Source: Larix kaempferi
Taxonomy: Eukaryota; Streptophyta; Pinopsida; Pinales; Pinaceae
Reading direction: 5' to 3'
NCBI GenBank assembly: GCA_027924585.1
Contig: BSBM01000252.1
Coordinates: 868,001 to 932,000 of the forward strand
DNA: 64,000 nt
Part shown: one piece after another, positions 24,700 to 36,900 of the stretch
How positions within the stretch are numbered: the first letter of the stretch is position 1
Layout of the letters: each line of letters begins with the position of its first letter
Made by a program: the position numbers and the translations under genes
The notes under the pieces: generated by a model
What the model was told of the DNA's origin: nothing
The model's input: the letters and a program-made list of their open reading frames with translations, nothing else
The model's database searches: none

Positions 24700-26100
24700 T
24701 ATCAAGAAACTAGTCTCCCCACCCCATCACGAGGTGTCTGGAAGAAAATGTGGTACTACCATCGGACCACTCACCCTTAGCCAAGACACATGGCTAATAA
24801 TTACAATCATGCTCATCACATTTCCCTTTGTGATGGAGCGTTCTGCTCCCTCTCTGGTACTATCCACATGTAGGTCCATCAACCTATCACTTTGGGTGCC
24901 AATCTGAGCACCAGCTTTCACAGAGCAACATTCCTTACTAAAATGTAAGCATCCATCCTGGTGACAACCAGGTACATCAAGGATCCTCAGCAACGCCATC
25001 AATGTAGCCAGGTACTCACAGTCATCATGCTTGATGTGCTGAGGTTCTCAGTTGTGTTCTTCCTTAACTTAGGAAGATCTCATCAAGTTTCTACCATACC
25101 ATCAATAGACCAAGATCCTCATCTCAAGGGCTACCTCCCTCTGTCTCAGTGAGGAATAGATCATCAACATACGACATCACGAACAAGAGATCATCATTAG
25201 AAATATGTTCTGGATCCTGAGGCACACCTAGTCAGAAATTAACTAAGTAACTCTCGTCCTCCAGGACATGACTCTCACTAGAAACCAATTGCTTTCTATA
25301 ATCATTGAAGAACCAAACATCTACAGTAGAGAGAGACCGACATCCGTTGGAGCCTTCTACTTCCAAACACCAATCTCTATATGAGATCCTCTGGGCTTGT
25401 GGGTCATGTATCAAATATAGTTGGATGTGTTAGGTCCTCGTATGTCCGTTGATGTATAGTCATGACTTCCATCTAACTGCTTTGTCTAGGAGTTATCCTT
25501 CTAGGATGGGAGTCTTGCTCCTAGAAGCTTCATGCTTTTGAATAATCTGAACATTGATGGGATTCATGTGTCCACCACTTGTTCATCGGAACAAGTCTCA
25601 TCGTCCTTCTCTTGTAGGCCATATCATATGGTCGTTTTCCTACAAGTTAAATCCCGTCAGATGGTTAGCGACATTGCATAATCAAATTTAACCAATTTAT
25701 ATTTCAATGCAATGGCAATAGTTTACAGAGGTATGTAAGCATCTTTAGCTAATGCTTCAGCACAACAATCATAAACATGTATCCCAAACACATATGGTAA
25801 CTATCTAGATATTTGCTATCTCCACTAGAACATGCCATCAAGAGTGTGCACTACTCTAAGCATGTAAGAAGGAGATATTATCTAGACTAGCTCCATCAGG
25901 TATTGTGCAGCTCATATGCATAACAAGTACAACAAGTGCCTACAATACATCAATAAGTGAACTATATCAAATGCTCAACAAACTTCCTAATAGATCTGCA
26001 TACAATTTGTTATGAAAACATATAAGACAAAACAGATCTATGTGAGCAATAAATCCAAATACTTATCTTTTATTGTTTTTGTGGGTGGGCTCCCACTGCC
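24700..26100 (-). pseudogene. Copia-2 pol remains (reverse transcriptase)
   Basis: On the minus strand at about 25200-25140 the copia reverse-transcriptase box is readable as LLFVMSYVDDLFLTETEG, with the catalytic YVDD intact. The surrounding sequence has stops and frameshifts, and no complete RT, RNase H or integrase can be read. Position, between gag and the 3' LTR on the same strand, fits. The rest of this stretch shows nothing I can assign. Confidence 0.5.
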
Positions 26101-27072
26101 TCCTTGTGGGAATGAGAGTCCTCTATTCTTCATTTTTCTTGTTGGGAGTCCATCGCAGTCTGGATCTTCATATCATCACTTCAACATGGGGAGCACTAGA
26201 AGAAGAACTTTGTACGATCATCAATCCTTGACTTCTTTTGAGGAGTGTCTTCATCAACATCAGCGGTTGAGGCTTCATGCTTCCTTTTGTTTGAACTTCG
26301 ACAATATCTCGCATAGAGGCCATACTTATTGCATTTGAAGCATTGACTATGAGAGAGATATTTCTTCTTCTTCTGATCTAGTCTAGGGATTGATCCTTCA
26401 CTTCTGTCATTTCTGTCATGGAATTTATTTCCCTTACCTTTTCCTTTCTTGGTATGAGTTGTAAGGGCTTGAGACTCTTCATGTTAAGTACCATGCAATC
26501 TACTTCTAGGTCACAAGTCTTGCCTCTTCTTGAGTGCAATCTACCCATAATTTGTCAAACTTGGGCAACTTTGTTCGTCCACTAAGACTCTGAATAAATG
26601 ATTCCCAAGAAGGTGGGAGACCATTAAGGGTTGACATAACAAGTTCTCTGTCATCAAGAGATTCTCCACTGGTGCTTAGTTGATCTCTTAGCTCAGAGAT
26701 CCTCATGAAATAGGAAGCAACTAGTTCTGACCTTGACATCTTGAGATTTGATAGTTGATTCCTCAATGCAAGAGTGCGGTTGATAATGCCATTTTCAAAT
26801 AACTTCTTCAAGACTTTAAACATCTTCCGAGCCATCTTCTTCTGATAAATTTGAGGAACCAAGTGGTATCTTACTGAATCTATCAAGATCCTCCTTGCCC
26901 TAATACCATTCTTTCTCCACTGGTTCTTTCCTATTTCTTCTTCTGGTTCTGGAACCTTCTCATATACAAACTTCAATAGGTCATTTTCTTCAAGAATTAG
27001 AAGAACTCTAGACTTCCAAGACCCGAAGTTGGAAGCCCCATCTAACCTATCTTCAACCTTCATTCCAACCAT
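26100..27072 (-). CDS. Copia-2 gag (UBN2-type) with zinc knuckle
   Basis: The first 188 codons (27072-26506) are open and give a typical copia gag. Landmarks are DGASNFGSWKSRVLLILEEN near the start, the central LALRNQLSNLKMSRSELVAS region, and the end LNGLPPSWESFIQSL. This matches the UBN2/Retrotran_gag family that packages the element RNA in cytoplasmic particles. After a stop, 26500-26300 carries a Lys-rich linker and a knuckle CFKCNKYGLYARYC, where the usual His of C-x2-C-x4-H-x4-C is Leu. The start Met at 27072 follows a roughly 490-bp leader. The protein is probably not functional. Confidence 0.8.
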
Positions 27073-27109
27073 CCTGACTGTAGTGCTGGACCAAAAACCC
27101 TAGCAGGAG

Positions 27110-27550
27110 CTAGGTCAAAATTGAAGTTTGGAATTTTGCAAAACTAATTCCACAGGTAAATGCGCCCTGCTAGGGCGAGTTGAAAATACCTCCTTTTCTC
27201 TCAGATCTGTAGGCAGAACAGCTCAAATTGGAAACCCTAGTTTCCCGATTCTAGTAGAGAATAGGTTAGAAATGAAAATTTGCAGATCTGAAATATGCTT
27301 CCACAAATAGTTGCGCCCTACCAAGGCGAGTTGAGGAAAGGTAAAATCAAGCCAAATTTGTAGACAGAAGGGTTAAAATTTTGAAACCCTAATTTCTGCA
27401 GAAACTGTCGCAACTGCAGAATTAGGTCAAAATTTGAAAATTCACCAAACTGGATTTAGCCTCCACAGAAAAATGCACCTCCCTTAGAGCGAAATTCCTA
27501 ATGTTCTTTTCAAGACAAACTAAGGTGGGAAGCCTTCGGGATTTGAAACC
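27110..27550. repeat. Leader repeat of copia-2, about 155 bp x 3
   Basis: Three diverged units with GCGCCCTGCTAGGGCGAG-like cores at 27162, 27313 and 27474, each near GAAACCCTA(G/A). They fill the untranslated leader between the 5' LTR and gag. Confidence 0.6.
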
Positions 27551-27564
27551 CTAGATTCTGACAA

Positions 27565-28202
27565 TGACTTCTTTTAGCAGTAATTTAATTATAGATAAAA
27601 CAATAGGATCACTAAAAGAATAACCAATCACAGAAACAATAGACACAAGAATTTTTATCCTGAGAAACCCAACAAGGAGAAAACCCAGCAACCTTTGCAT
27701 AGAGATAAGTTCAAAGATCAGAGTACATCCAGATATCACAAATAAGAGAGAGAAAGATAAACTTCTCCAATAGCAGCAACCCCAAATAAGCCTTCTTTGA
27801 CTGCAGCAGCAAACTTCTCCTCTTCTTTAGCGAACTAGCTTGTCTTGAGTGAATGACCAAATGAGAGGTGTGACCTCTCTATTTATACACATCAAAATAG
27901 TGATTTTTTCCCTTACTGGGTCGACCTGTCTTTTCTTAACTGGGCCGACCTGATTGGGACAGTTCTGCCCATTGTTTGGGGTAGACTGCCCACTATTTTG
28001 GGGCAGTTTACCCACTAGGCCGACTTGTCTTGGGGAATACAAAAATTACATTTAATAAATGTTTTCTTTGGGTAATTCCAACCCAATGTTTTCATTGATT
28101 CTTTCATGATCAATTACATTAATAATTGCTCCCGAAGGAGGTACAATAAAGATACAATAAAATACAATAAGAATAACTTCCGAAGTTACATTATTTCCAA
28201 AA
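27565..28202 (-). repeat. Copia-2 5' LTR (638 bp)
   Basis: Partner of 22156-22794. On the minus strand its 5' terminal dinucleotide is TT rather than TG, a point mutation. The TSD GTTTA follows at 28203-28207. A TATA box is at 27887-27879. Confidence 0.85.
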
Positions 28203-28207
28203 GTTTA

Positions 28208-29548
28208 CACTCCTCAGCAAAAGGGTGTTGGTGGACGCATGAACAAGACTCTTCCGAGGAGAGCAAGGAGCATGCTCAATATGCCAAATTGCAGAATGAG
28301 TTGTCGGCAGAAGCAATCACTATAGCTTTCTATCTAGTAAATTGGTCACCATCAATTGCAACAGACTGTAAGATTCCTGATGAGGGTATGGACAAGTCAT
28401 TCTTGAAATTACTCAAATCTATTTTTTTTTTGTTGTAATGCTTATGCTCTTATTTCTAAAACTCAGCATTCTAAGATGGACCCCGAATCAAAGTAGTATA
28501 TCTTTGTTGGTTATAATGATGGAATCAAGGGATATAGATTGCGGGACCCTATTGCCCACAAAAACATCATTAGCGGATATATGGATGAGGAAATATATAT
28601 GGAACAACCAGAAGGGTTTGTTCACGATCACAAAAGACAATTTGTTTTCAAACTCAAGAAGTCATTGTATGGCCTTAAGGCGTCTCCCAGGCAATCATAC
28701 AAGAAGTTTGAGTCCTTCTTGGTGAGCCAAAATTTTACAAGAAGGGAGTATGATCATTATGTTTACTTCAAAAGTTTGAATAATGGTATTCATTACCTTG
28801 GTGTTATATGTTGAAGATATGCTTGTAGCAAGCAAAAGCATGGTTGAAATTAGTAGGTTAAAGGCTTAGTTGGCTAGGACATTTGATATAAAGGATCTAG
28901 GAGCAGCAAAACAAATCTTGGGCATAGAAATACATAAAGACGCGAAACATGGTAAGTTGTAGTTATCACAACAAGAGGATGTGGAGAAGATACCCATGAA
29001 ATTCAATATGAATAATGTGAAACCAATAAATATCCCTTTGGCTTTCCATTTTAAGCTTTCTTCAAGTTTATGTCTTAGTAATAAAGTAGAAAAGGATTAT
29101 CCGTCTAGTGTACCGTATGCTGGCACAGTAGGAAGTTTATGTATGCGATGGTATGTTCAAGTCCAGATATTTCACATGCAGTTCATGTTGTCAGTAGATA
29201 CATGACAAATCCAAGTAGAGAGCATTAGACAAGAGTGAAATGGGTGTTTCGGTATCTTAGAGGCACGAGTGATTATTGTATCACCTATAATGGATGCAAT
29301 AGTTCAGTTTGTAGATATGTTGATTTAGATTTTGCAGGTAATTTGGACAAAAGGAGATCTACATTAGGTTTTGATGGAGGTGGAGTAATATTTGAAAAAG
29401 TCCAGACACAAGAAAAATTGTGCAAACATGCTTACAAAACTAGTACTGTTCAAGAAGCTGCAGTGGTGCTTGGTTTCTCTTGGCTTGCAAAAAAGTTGAT
29501 GAATAAGCATGGGCAAGGTATCAGGTAAATTGTTGTCAAGGTGGAGAT
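28208..29548 (+). pseudogene. Copia-1 integrase 3' half, RT and RNase H remains
   Basis: The sequence resumes at TPQQKGVGGRMNKTLPRRAR. The third integrase catalytic Glu (NGVAERMN in relatives) is Gly. Then come DPIAHKNIISG and, after an internal deletion of the RT amino half, EEIYMEQPEGF and FKLKKSLYGLKASPRQ. The RT active site near 28804 reads YVED instead of YVDD. RNase H follows (VKWVFRYLRGTSDYC, then YVDLDFAGNLDKRRST). Several stops and frameshifts are present. It ends in a polypurine tract (AAGGTGGAGA, 29538-29547) at the LTR. A typical full copia polyprotein is over 1,200 residues, so this is a relic. Confidence 0.8.
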
Positions 29549-29892
29549 TGTTGAATAATTGTGACAAGTAATTAACCAACGTTGTACGGGTCTAAAGATT
29601 CAACCCGAGTGCCAGAAGCCTTGTCCCTCTCTTTAGATCATGCGGCACTACCCGAAATCATTTTCCGATGGTGAGACCATCCCGGTTTGGGAGCTCGATA
29701 GACTACGCCTCTCGAATTTATTAACACTAGCTCATGTTTAACTTAGCCATTCTTATGTTCAATTATAACAATTAAATTTTGCACTAAGAAAACCCAAAAG
29801 ATAAGAACAATACAAGTGTGTCGGGCAACGCCTCAATGGGGCATGTCGAATGTCCAATATATATATATATATATATTATATGTGAAAGAGTA
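29549..29892 (+). repeat. Copia-1 3' LTR, left part
   Basis: Starts TGTTGAATAATTG directly after the polypurine tract, and contains GCGGCACTACCCG and GACTACGCCTC. An AT microsatellite lies at 29857-29876. It is interrupted at 29892 by R1, and the LTR continues at 40554. Confidence 0.7.
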
Positions 29893-31458
29893 TGTCATGT
29901 CCCAAATTTGGCATTGGGTCACAATGGCCTAATCGCATTGGCCATATTCATTAAAGTTTGTCAAATTGATGTTAAGGGTCAAATAATTGCCAAGGAGGAA
30001 AGTTACTAGTTTCCTAGGTTTGGGGTGGAAGCTTTGGGATTTGGAATAAGGAGAATAATAACCGATGTTTGAACATTAGAATGGCATAAATATTTAATAA
30101 TGGAGCTAAATAAATATATACAAGTGAAAATCAAAGTGGCATTTGATCATGAAGACACATGGAGGAAGTGGGACCCACATATGGCTAGATTTCTCCACTA
30201 CACTTGGCATCATTCTCTCACCAATTCGAATTCAAGGTGAATGGTAACATACTTGGGGGAGTTCAAATGGTATTATTCATGGCATGACTCATCCAAGGTC
30301 GAAAAATAGAGGAAGAGTAACTCCCATGGAAGAGGAAGAGGCAATTTGGAGCTAGCGGGACACTTGCGCTAGATTCCCTAGCTCTATGACAACAATGATG
30401 AAGATGCTATGACACCTATGACACAAATCAAACCTAAAGGATGACATATGACATATATGACATGTCAGGGCTAAAAATAGCCTCCAAGAGGGCGCTCAAG
30501 GGAGTTAGGGCAGCTAAGATGCTTCCACATGTGATTTACTAGAAGTGGAAAACTAGGAATTGTTGTACAAGTGGCATTCTTTGGAATCTCTTCCCAACTT
30601 GAGTTGGCATGAGTCTCTTGGAAGGAATTTGACCCATGGAGGACATTAGAAGTTTATAAATGTCAATAACAAAGAATGAAACCAGCTTTTGATCATTTGT
30701 AGAATTTGCAATTACATTTGTGAAGAGGGAGAGCTAGTGGATGACTAGTTTCTTGTCTTAGCCAATTTCGAGGGTGAAAGATTCTCATCCAAGTTGGTAA
30801 TTGGAAAATCCATTCAGACCTTTCATTTGGAGCTTTAATGGAGTCTTTATTTGCAGGTGTAAGCTACAGGGCAGCTCATGGTTTCTTCTATTGCAGCTCA
30901 CTCCTTCAACCATTTCCAGTTTTGATGGCATATTCTTGATCCTTGAGGGAGGACGTTTTTGAAATTCGAGGGAGTTTGGAAGCATTTGGGAGGCCATTTT
31001 CAGTGTCACCCAGGGGGGATTTGATGCACAAATTACTAGTTAAAATCCCATACATTGACCAGAATATAAATCAAGTTTTCAGAAGTCTTTTGATGGTCAT
31101 AAATCATCCTTGAACATCATAACCAAGTACAAATATCAATCATACACCTTGCTTGAATATTTGAAGGTATTTGGAGCCAATTGGAGACCTAGAGACCAAT
31201 ACTAGTCAAAGGGAAATTACTAGTAAAGTTCCCTACATTGCCCAGAATTGAAAGAGGATTTGCAGAAGTATTTTAAAGGTCCAAAAGCATCCCTGAAACA
31301 CATATTTATGTTCTAACATCATCTATATACCTTCTCAAAATATTTGGGAGCAATTGGAGCAATTTGGAGACCTAGAGCTCAAAACTAGTCAAAGGTCGAA
31401 CTAGGGAAAAAAGTGAAAAATTGTCATTTTAATAAAATTCTTAAAAATGGACATTACA
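29893..31458 (+). repeat. R1 5' LTR (1,566 bp)
   Basis: TG...CA ends. A TATA-like TTTATAAA lies at 30653-30660. The last third holds a diverged internal duplication (about 31035-31208 and 31213-31393), both units ending ACTAGTCAAAGG. A frame on the minus strand at 30785-31009 is a repeat shadow, present in both LTRs. Confidence 0.9.
30653..30660 (+). promoter_or_regulatory. TATA-like box in R1 LTR
   Basis: TTTATAAA, conserved in the 3' LTR at 39743-39750. Likely the U3 promoter of the element. Confidence 0.45.
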
Positions 31459-31475
31459 GTGGTATCAGAACATGG
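31459..31475 (+). other. R1 primer-binding site
   Basis: TGGTATCAGAACATGG directly follows the LTR (one-base spacer). It matches the complement of the 3' end of plant initiator tRNA-Met (TGGTATCAGAGC...) except at a few positions. Confidence 0.75.
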
Positions 31476-31823
31476 TCCTTGCACTTGTGGATTAAGTACG
31501 TACATTCAAGAATAATTGGCAACCATGTCTTACTATTATGATGAATCCTATGAGTACAATTCTTGTGAGGAATATGCAGATGCTTATGAGCAATATGAAG
31601 CAGAATGTGAATGGTACAAGGAAGAGGTGCCATCATGCAACACTTCTTACAATTTCAAGAGAAATGAACATTATTCTTATGAATTTAAATCTGATGAATA
31701 TGAGTGTGTCACACCAACCAAGGAAAATTCTATGAGTGAGTTCCAAAGATGGAGAGCAACATATACAACCTTGCCCCAACAATATCAAAAATATCAAGAA
31801 TATCTTGCTTTGAGAAAAAATAC

Positions 31824-32783
31824 CTAAGTTACCAGGATACGGATACGGATGCGGATCCGGATCCGGATACGGATACGGATACGTCAAGTTTTTGAAAAGC
31901 CAGGCTCCGGATACGGCAAGTACAAATGATATAAATAAATTTGTATATGTATTTTAAATAAAACTTGTATACAAATTTAAAGAAATACAAAATTTTAAAT
32001 ATATAACTTATTTATAAATATTAAAGTAATATAAAAAATAGAAATAAAAGTTAATAAATGATTATAATGCTTACTAATTATAAATACTTACAAGTAATAA
32101 ATGTTTTAAATTATATTACTATGAAACTTTGCTATAAAATTATTATGAAAAATAACAATTTAAATAAATAAAAAACATACCAAATATAAAAAATAACAAA
32201 TGAAAATATAACTAACGGCATATGGTATAACTATAACTACATAGTCATACGACGAATTCGCGTGGGAAAAGCAGATGCTAAAGCCACAAAAAGTCGGCAA
32301 AGACATGCCTAAGAAGTTAGGGTAGAACCCAATAGATTTCATCGCACTTCTTTCATGATTTGGTTCATCGCACGCGAGCGGGAAAACTAGATGCTAAAGC
32401 CACAAAAAGTCGGCAAAGACGTGACCGAAGAAGTTAGGGTAGAACCCAATAGATTTCATCGCACTTCTTTCATGATTTGGTTCATCGCACGTCTTTCATC
32501 GCTCGTCTTTCATGATTTGTGTGCGGAAGTTAGGGTAGAACGATTTCCCCATGCCCTCAGAACTCCTCGCTTTGGAAAATCGTTGGGTTCGGCCACGTTT
32601 TTTGATGGGGGTTAAGTCGCGGATCCGTTTCAAGAGGGGGCATATATCATGGCTCTGTTTAAGCTTGACGGGATCCATATCCCTTTTTCCCTGAACCGTT
32701 TGCTACCGTATTTTTGGCGGATCCGGTTCGGAACCTCGGATCCGCGTATCCTAGAACCCTGCCTGGCGGATCCGATAACACAG
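31824..32783. mobile_element. hAT-like MITE 2 (960 bp, 8-bp TSD)
   Basis: The 8-bp duplication AAAAATAC is exact (31816-31823, 32784-32791). The ends CTAAGTTACC and, on the other strand, CTGTGTTATC are an imperfect TIR, and both resemble the CTAAGTCACC end of MITE 1. Sub-terminal regions are arrays of GGATACG/GGATCCG (31834-31881 and 32700-32775), again hAT-like. Inside is a 116-bp tandem duplication (about 32262-32377 and 32378-32493). No transposase. Removing it restores the R1 reading frame. Confidence 0.8.
32262..32493. repeat. 116-bp tandem duplication inside MITE 2
   Basis: Both copies contain AGATGCTAAAGCCACAAAAA, GTCGGCAAAGAC and TTCATGATTTGGTTCATCGC. They are almost identical, so the duplication is younger than most repeats in the window. 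Confidence 0.85.
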
Positions 32784-33989
32784 AAAAATACACAAAATGT
32801 CATGTCTTTTGAGTACTATGCTGAACATATTTTTGCAAATAGGCCCAAACATGAAGATGTGGAGTTAGTAAAAAAAGGTTTATGCCCTTCTTGTAAAGAA
32901 CCTTGAAGAGAATAGCATATATGTGTGGGTGAAATGATGTCCTACTTGAGGAGAGCTTTTGGGAATTCTTCAAAAAGAGATTCCAAAGATATTGATCCTA
33001 AGGAAAACAAGGGGCAAAATGCATCAACTTGCTTGAAGGAGCAAAAGGAAGAAACATCACAAGAGCATGAAGAAGATTCTATTGAGAATATGGAAGATCA
33101 TTTCGAGACACCTTCTAGCTTAGACATGAACCAAAGAGCATCTACTAATGGATGCTTAAACTATGAAGGAGTACCTACTGATGGGTGCTCACACCTCTAT
33201 GTTGGTGACATAGAAATCACTTTTGAAAGTGTTGCTGCAAACCCAAGTTCCATTAAGCATGATAATGAAGACCTTGTAGCAGTTGAAGAAGAACCAAGAT
33301 CAACTTCCCCATCACCACTTGAACTTCATGAAGTTGGTCCAAGCAAAAATGAAGAAGATGAGGAGGTTCATTTGCAAGAGCCTCATTTTCTTGAAGGATC
33401 CTTAAAGATGAATGAAAAAAAGATCCAAGAGTCTCTCAGCATTCTCCATGACACTCAAGCATTGGTGTCAAATTCTTGTTGGAGAGCTACTTCATTGGAG
33501 GAAACATCCTTCCTTGAAGACATGGAGAAGATTCAAAGAGCAATGTGACACATCAAATGTAATTTCATGTCTTTGTTTTTTGATAGAAACCATTTGTTTG
33601 AGATTAATGAATTGTTACATGATGCATTCTTGAAGAATAATGAAGATAATCATAAGCTCACAATTCAAAATGAGCAACTTCTTGAAAAGTTGCAAGATAC
33701 TTGTTTTTCCTCCTATGTTTCAGATTGTCAAATGGTAGATTGTTTGGAGGATTCTCATGACATGGTGGATCATGAGAAATGTGGAAATTTGAATGTGCTT
33801 AATGTGTTTAAAGATGAACTTGAAGAGATCCAAACACTTGATGTGGTGGAAAAGGAACTTGAATTGTCTCTTGATGAAGGTTATGCAATTTTTAAAGAAG
33901 AGCATGATTCCTCTACATTGGAACCAATCTATGACAAAGGTTTCACACTTTTGAAGGAGCTGCATGATACTACCCATATGGATCCTTCC

Positions 33990-36900
33990 TATTATCACAT
34001 CTATGTTGGCTGGAGCTACCATACTGCAGACTGTGCGGTCGAGGACCGCACAGTATTTTTTTTTTTCCAGATCAGAGATCAGCAGCCTTCAAACGAGGCA
34101 TTTTTGTTCAGATTGCCCCTAGCAGATATATCAAAGGGGACAGACAGTTGTACAGTGTTACAGACATTTTCACTTACCATCTACCACAAGATCACCTCTT
34201 CCTTGCCAGGCTTTGACATAAGCCCATTTGTGACAGTTGCCTAGTCTTGTTTTGACCAAGACTATCACAGCATATTGCTGGTTTACTATGTTGCCCGGAT
34301 TCAGCAGAGATCCAGCTCAGAGATAGCTTCAGTAGCAGCAGGTATATGGTGCAGCAGGTATTGCATTTGATGAGTATTGCTCATGATGTAGATTAGACTT
34401 CTTTATACTTGTTACTACACTAACTTTGCATGAGATGATATATTTGGTGATCTAGCTATTATGTGATGTGATTGGGCCCTTGGTGATGTCAGTCCACCCC
34501 TCCTGTTAGACTTATGTATATGCACGCTGGGTCATGTCCCCTACACTTGGCATAGACTTGGTCACTTAGTCCCTCTGGGTAGCTGACTTTAGCTCCACTC
34601 TCACTTTCGCCATCCATCCGACTCATCCATGATACTTGTTCCTGACTTGGATTCTTATTGGTGATCCTGAGGACCCCTTCCCCACTGATCTCTGAGTTTG
34701 CCATGACTCCCCGTTTATTGTGCCTCGGCTCTTTAGTGTGTGAGATACACTTTTAGACCTGGGATTTGCTCCTGTCGGTTGCCCCCGAGGTTGCAATGCA
34801 GTTAGGATTGTGTAGCCTCACCGAGTGTTCCCCATTGGTCATCAAAGCATGTATTGCTCACCCCCATTGCCTTTGCAGTATGAGCACCATGTTTATATCT
34901 TTTGAGATATGTATGTAGCCCAAGAGGGCCTTGATGTAAATGAAGAAATGTAAATCAAGCCAAAAAGGCTATTATGTTGTAAATGTAAAATCTAGCCAAA
35001 AAAGGGCTAAGTATGAAACTCATTGTAAAATCCATGCAGTGTGTTTATAAACACACAGGGACACAGGTCAGCTATACATGTCAGCATTTGTAGTGGTTAT
35101 TCCTCACTTAGTCCTACGGGGCAAGGAGGTGAGAGGGAGCAAGGGACAAGCTCAAGATTGTCCCCTAGAGTCTCAAGTTACGGTTTGTCGGACACCTAGT
35201 TTGGCGGCTCTAGAAAAGAACCTCACAGAGTCTTCGAGCACGGATGTGAGTTGTGAGATACTTGTTAGATGACTAGTGGTGGTTTCCCTGCACTATACCC
35301 ATTTGTGAGGCACCGCCCTTCCCCGTGTTCTGTCATGGCATACTTATCTTAGTGGACCCCGCTTTCCCGAGTTGTCCAAAGGGTCACATGATCTTTATCC
35401 TTGTCTTCCCGTGTCCTTCGCCTTGTTGTCCACATCACCTAAAGTCAGCAAAGTGGCCAATTCTATAAGATGTGCATAGCATTTTAGTCTTTTGAAGGTG
35501 GTGGGCCCACCTCACCAGGGCCTTGTATTATCTCGGGATTTAATGTATTTTTGATCACCATGTTATCATCGTATTGCTTAGTAATGTACTAACTTGTATA
35601 ATTGAGCCTTGTCACTCCATGTTTGCACACAGGTATTCAGCTAGCACCAGTGTTGACCAGATTTGACTTGGTCAAACTAGGTTGACCAGGCCAAAAATGG
35701 GCCCGAAAAAATGTTGCGATCGGAATTTCGATTTTGGTCAATTATTATCTACAGGGGTCCCATATGAACATGCAGGTGTCAGAATTGCAAAAGATTGAAG
35801 CATTTGAGAAATTTTTAATTATTATTGGTCAATTTTGACCTGTTTTAATTAAAAAAATTGGATTTTGGGCAAATAATGCCTAAGTGATGGATCGGGGCCG
35901 TTTGAGTGGTCATTCCTACTATTTTTGGGGTCCATGATCACATTGCAGCAGACGGTTTGGCAATCCGAGCACTAAAAGTGGGTCAAAAGCCCAATTTTCA
36001 GCTTCAGCCATATAAACCAGCAAAAATTACATGGAAAATCAAAATTTGACTAAGGCAACTATTGCAATTGGCAAAAATCAAAGGTCAGCAAGAGAAAAAG
36101 TGATTCCTAAGGTAATTTGGTAATGTTTAACATTGTATTTGTGTATTGTGGGGCCCTCTATTGCCCAGCTCACCATTGGAGGTCGAATTGCCCATGGGGG
36201 GCGTTTTTCTCCACCTAGGGGAATTCAATTTGGTTGGTACTTTGTATATGGGCCTTGGTGTATTATGTTGGGGGGATAAAACATCCCATAGGCACCCCCC
36301 AACCACATTATATGTAATGCATGGACCCCACATGGGTCCCCCTCTCTCCACTAGTGCACTCTCCTTGGGTAATTCGCACCCCCACTTGGCTTCTCTCTCC
36401 ACCACTCGATTTGATGGTTGGGGAGTGATCCTAGCCCTTCAGTTTTGGGGGGAAACTTGTTTTGGGAGTGGCCATTCTCTATAAGAGAAGGCACTCACCC
36501 CATTGTTTAGCCTCTTGGGCATTTTTTGTAAACACTTAGACTGAAATAGAGAAGAGATTCTTGAGAGTTCTCGAGACATTGTTGCTTGATGAATGTTGTG
36601 ATGATTGATAGCCATTTGCTGATGTATTGATGTGTTTTCTAGTGCATTTATCCATCTTCTACAGTTGAAACGAATTGCAAGTTGGAAGGCCACTTGAAGA
36701 GAGGCGCATTTCTTGGAGTGGAAGCTCCACACTTGGGTTTTTCTTCAAGGATTTCTAAAGAGGGAGTTGAATTTGTTGTTTATCATTCAATTTCTCAATT
36801 ATTTACCTTTCATTTTGCTGTGTTAACTATCTATTTGTTGCAGAATTCTGATTTCTCATTTCTTGTGGCAAGTAGCTAGGGTGCACTTGCTCTCCAGCTG

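Larger units (their letters stand above)
22156..28202 (-). mobile_element. Copia-2, LTR retrotransposon (6,047 bp, TSD GTTTA)
   Basis: Two LTRs (22156-22794 and 27565-28202) in direct orientation enclose a copia-type gag on the minus strand. The target site GTTTA is duplicated at 22151-22155 and 28203-28207, inside the integrase of copia-1, and joining the flanks restores that integrase sequence. On the minus strand the polypurine tract AAGAGGGAG precedes the 3' LTR. A degenerate tRNA-Met primer site (TTGTCAGAATCTAGGG) follows the 5' LTR. gag is intact over 188 codons, while pol is eroded. A hAT-like MITE sits right beside the polypurine tract. The element is non-functional. Confidence 0.9.

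Noticed and set aside
30785-31009. 74-codon frame repeated at 39848-40099
   Set aside because: Occurs identically in both R1 LTRs, so it is LTR sequence rather than a duplicated gene.
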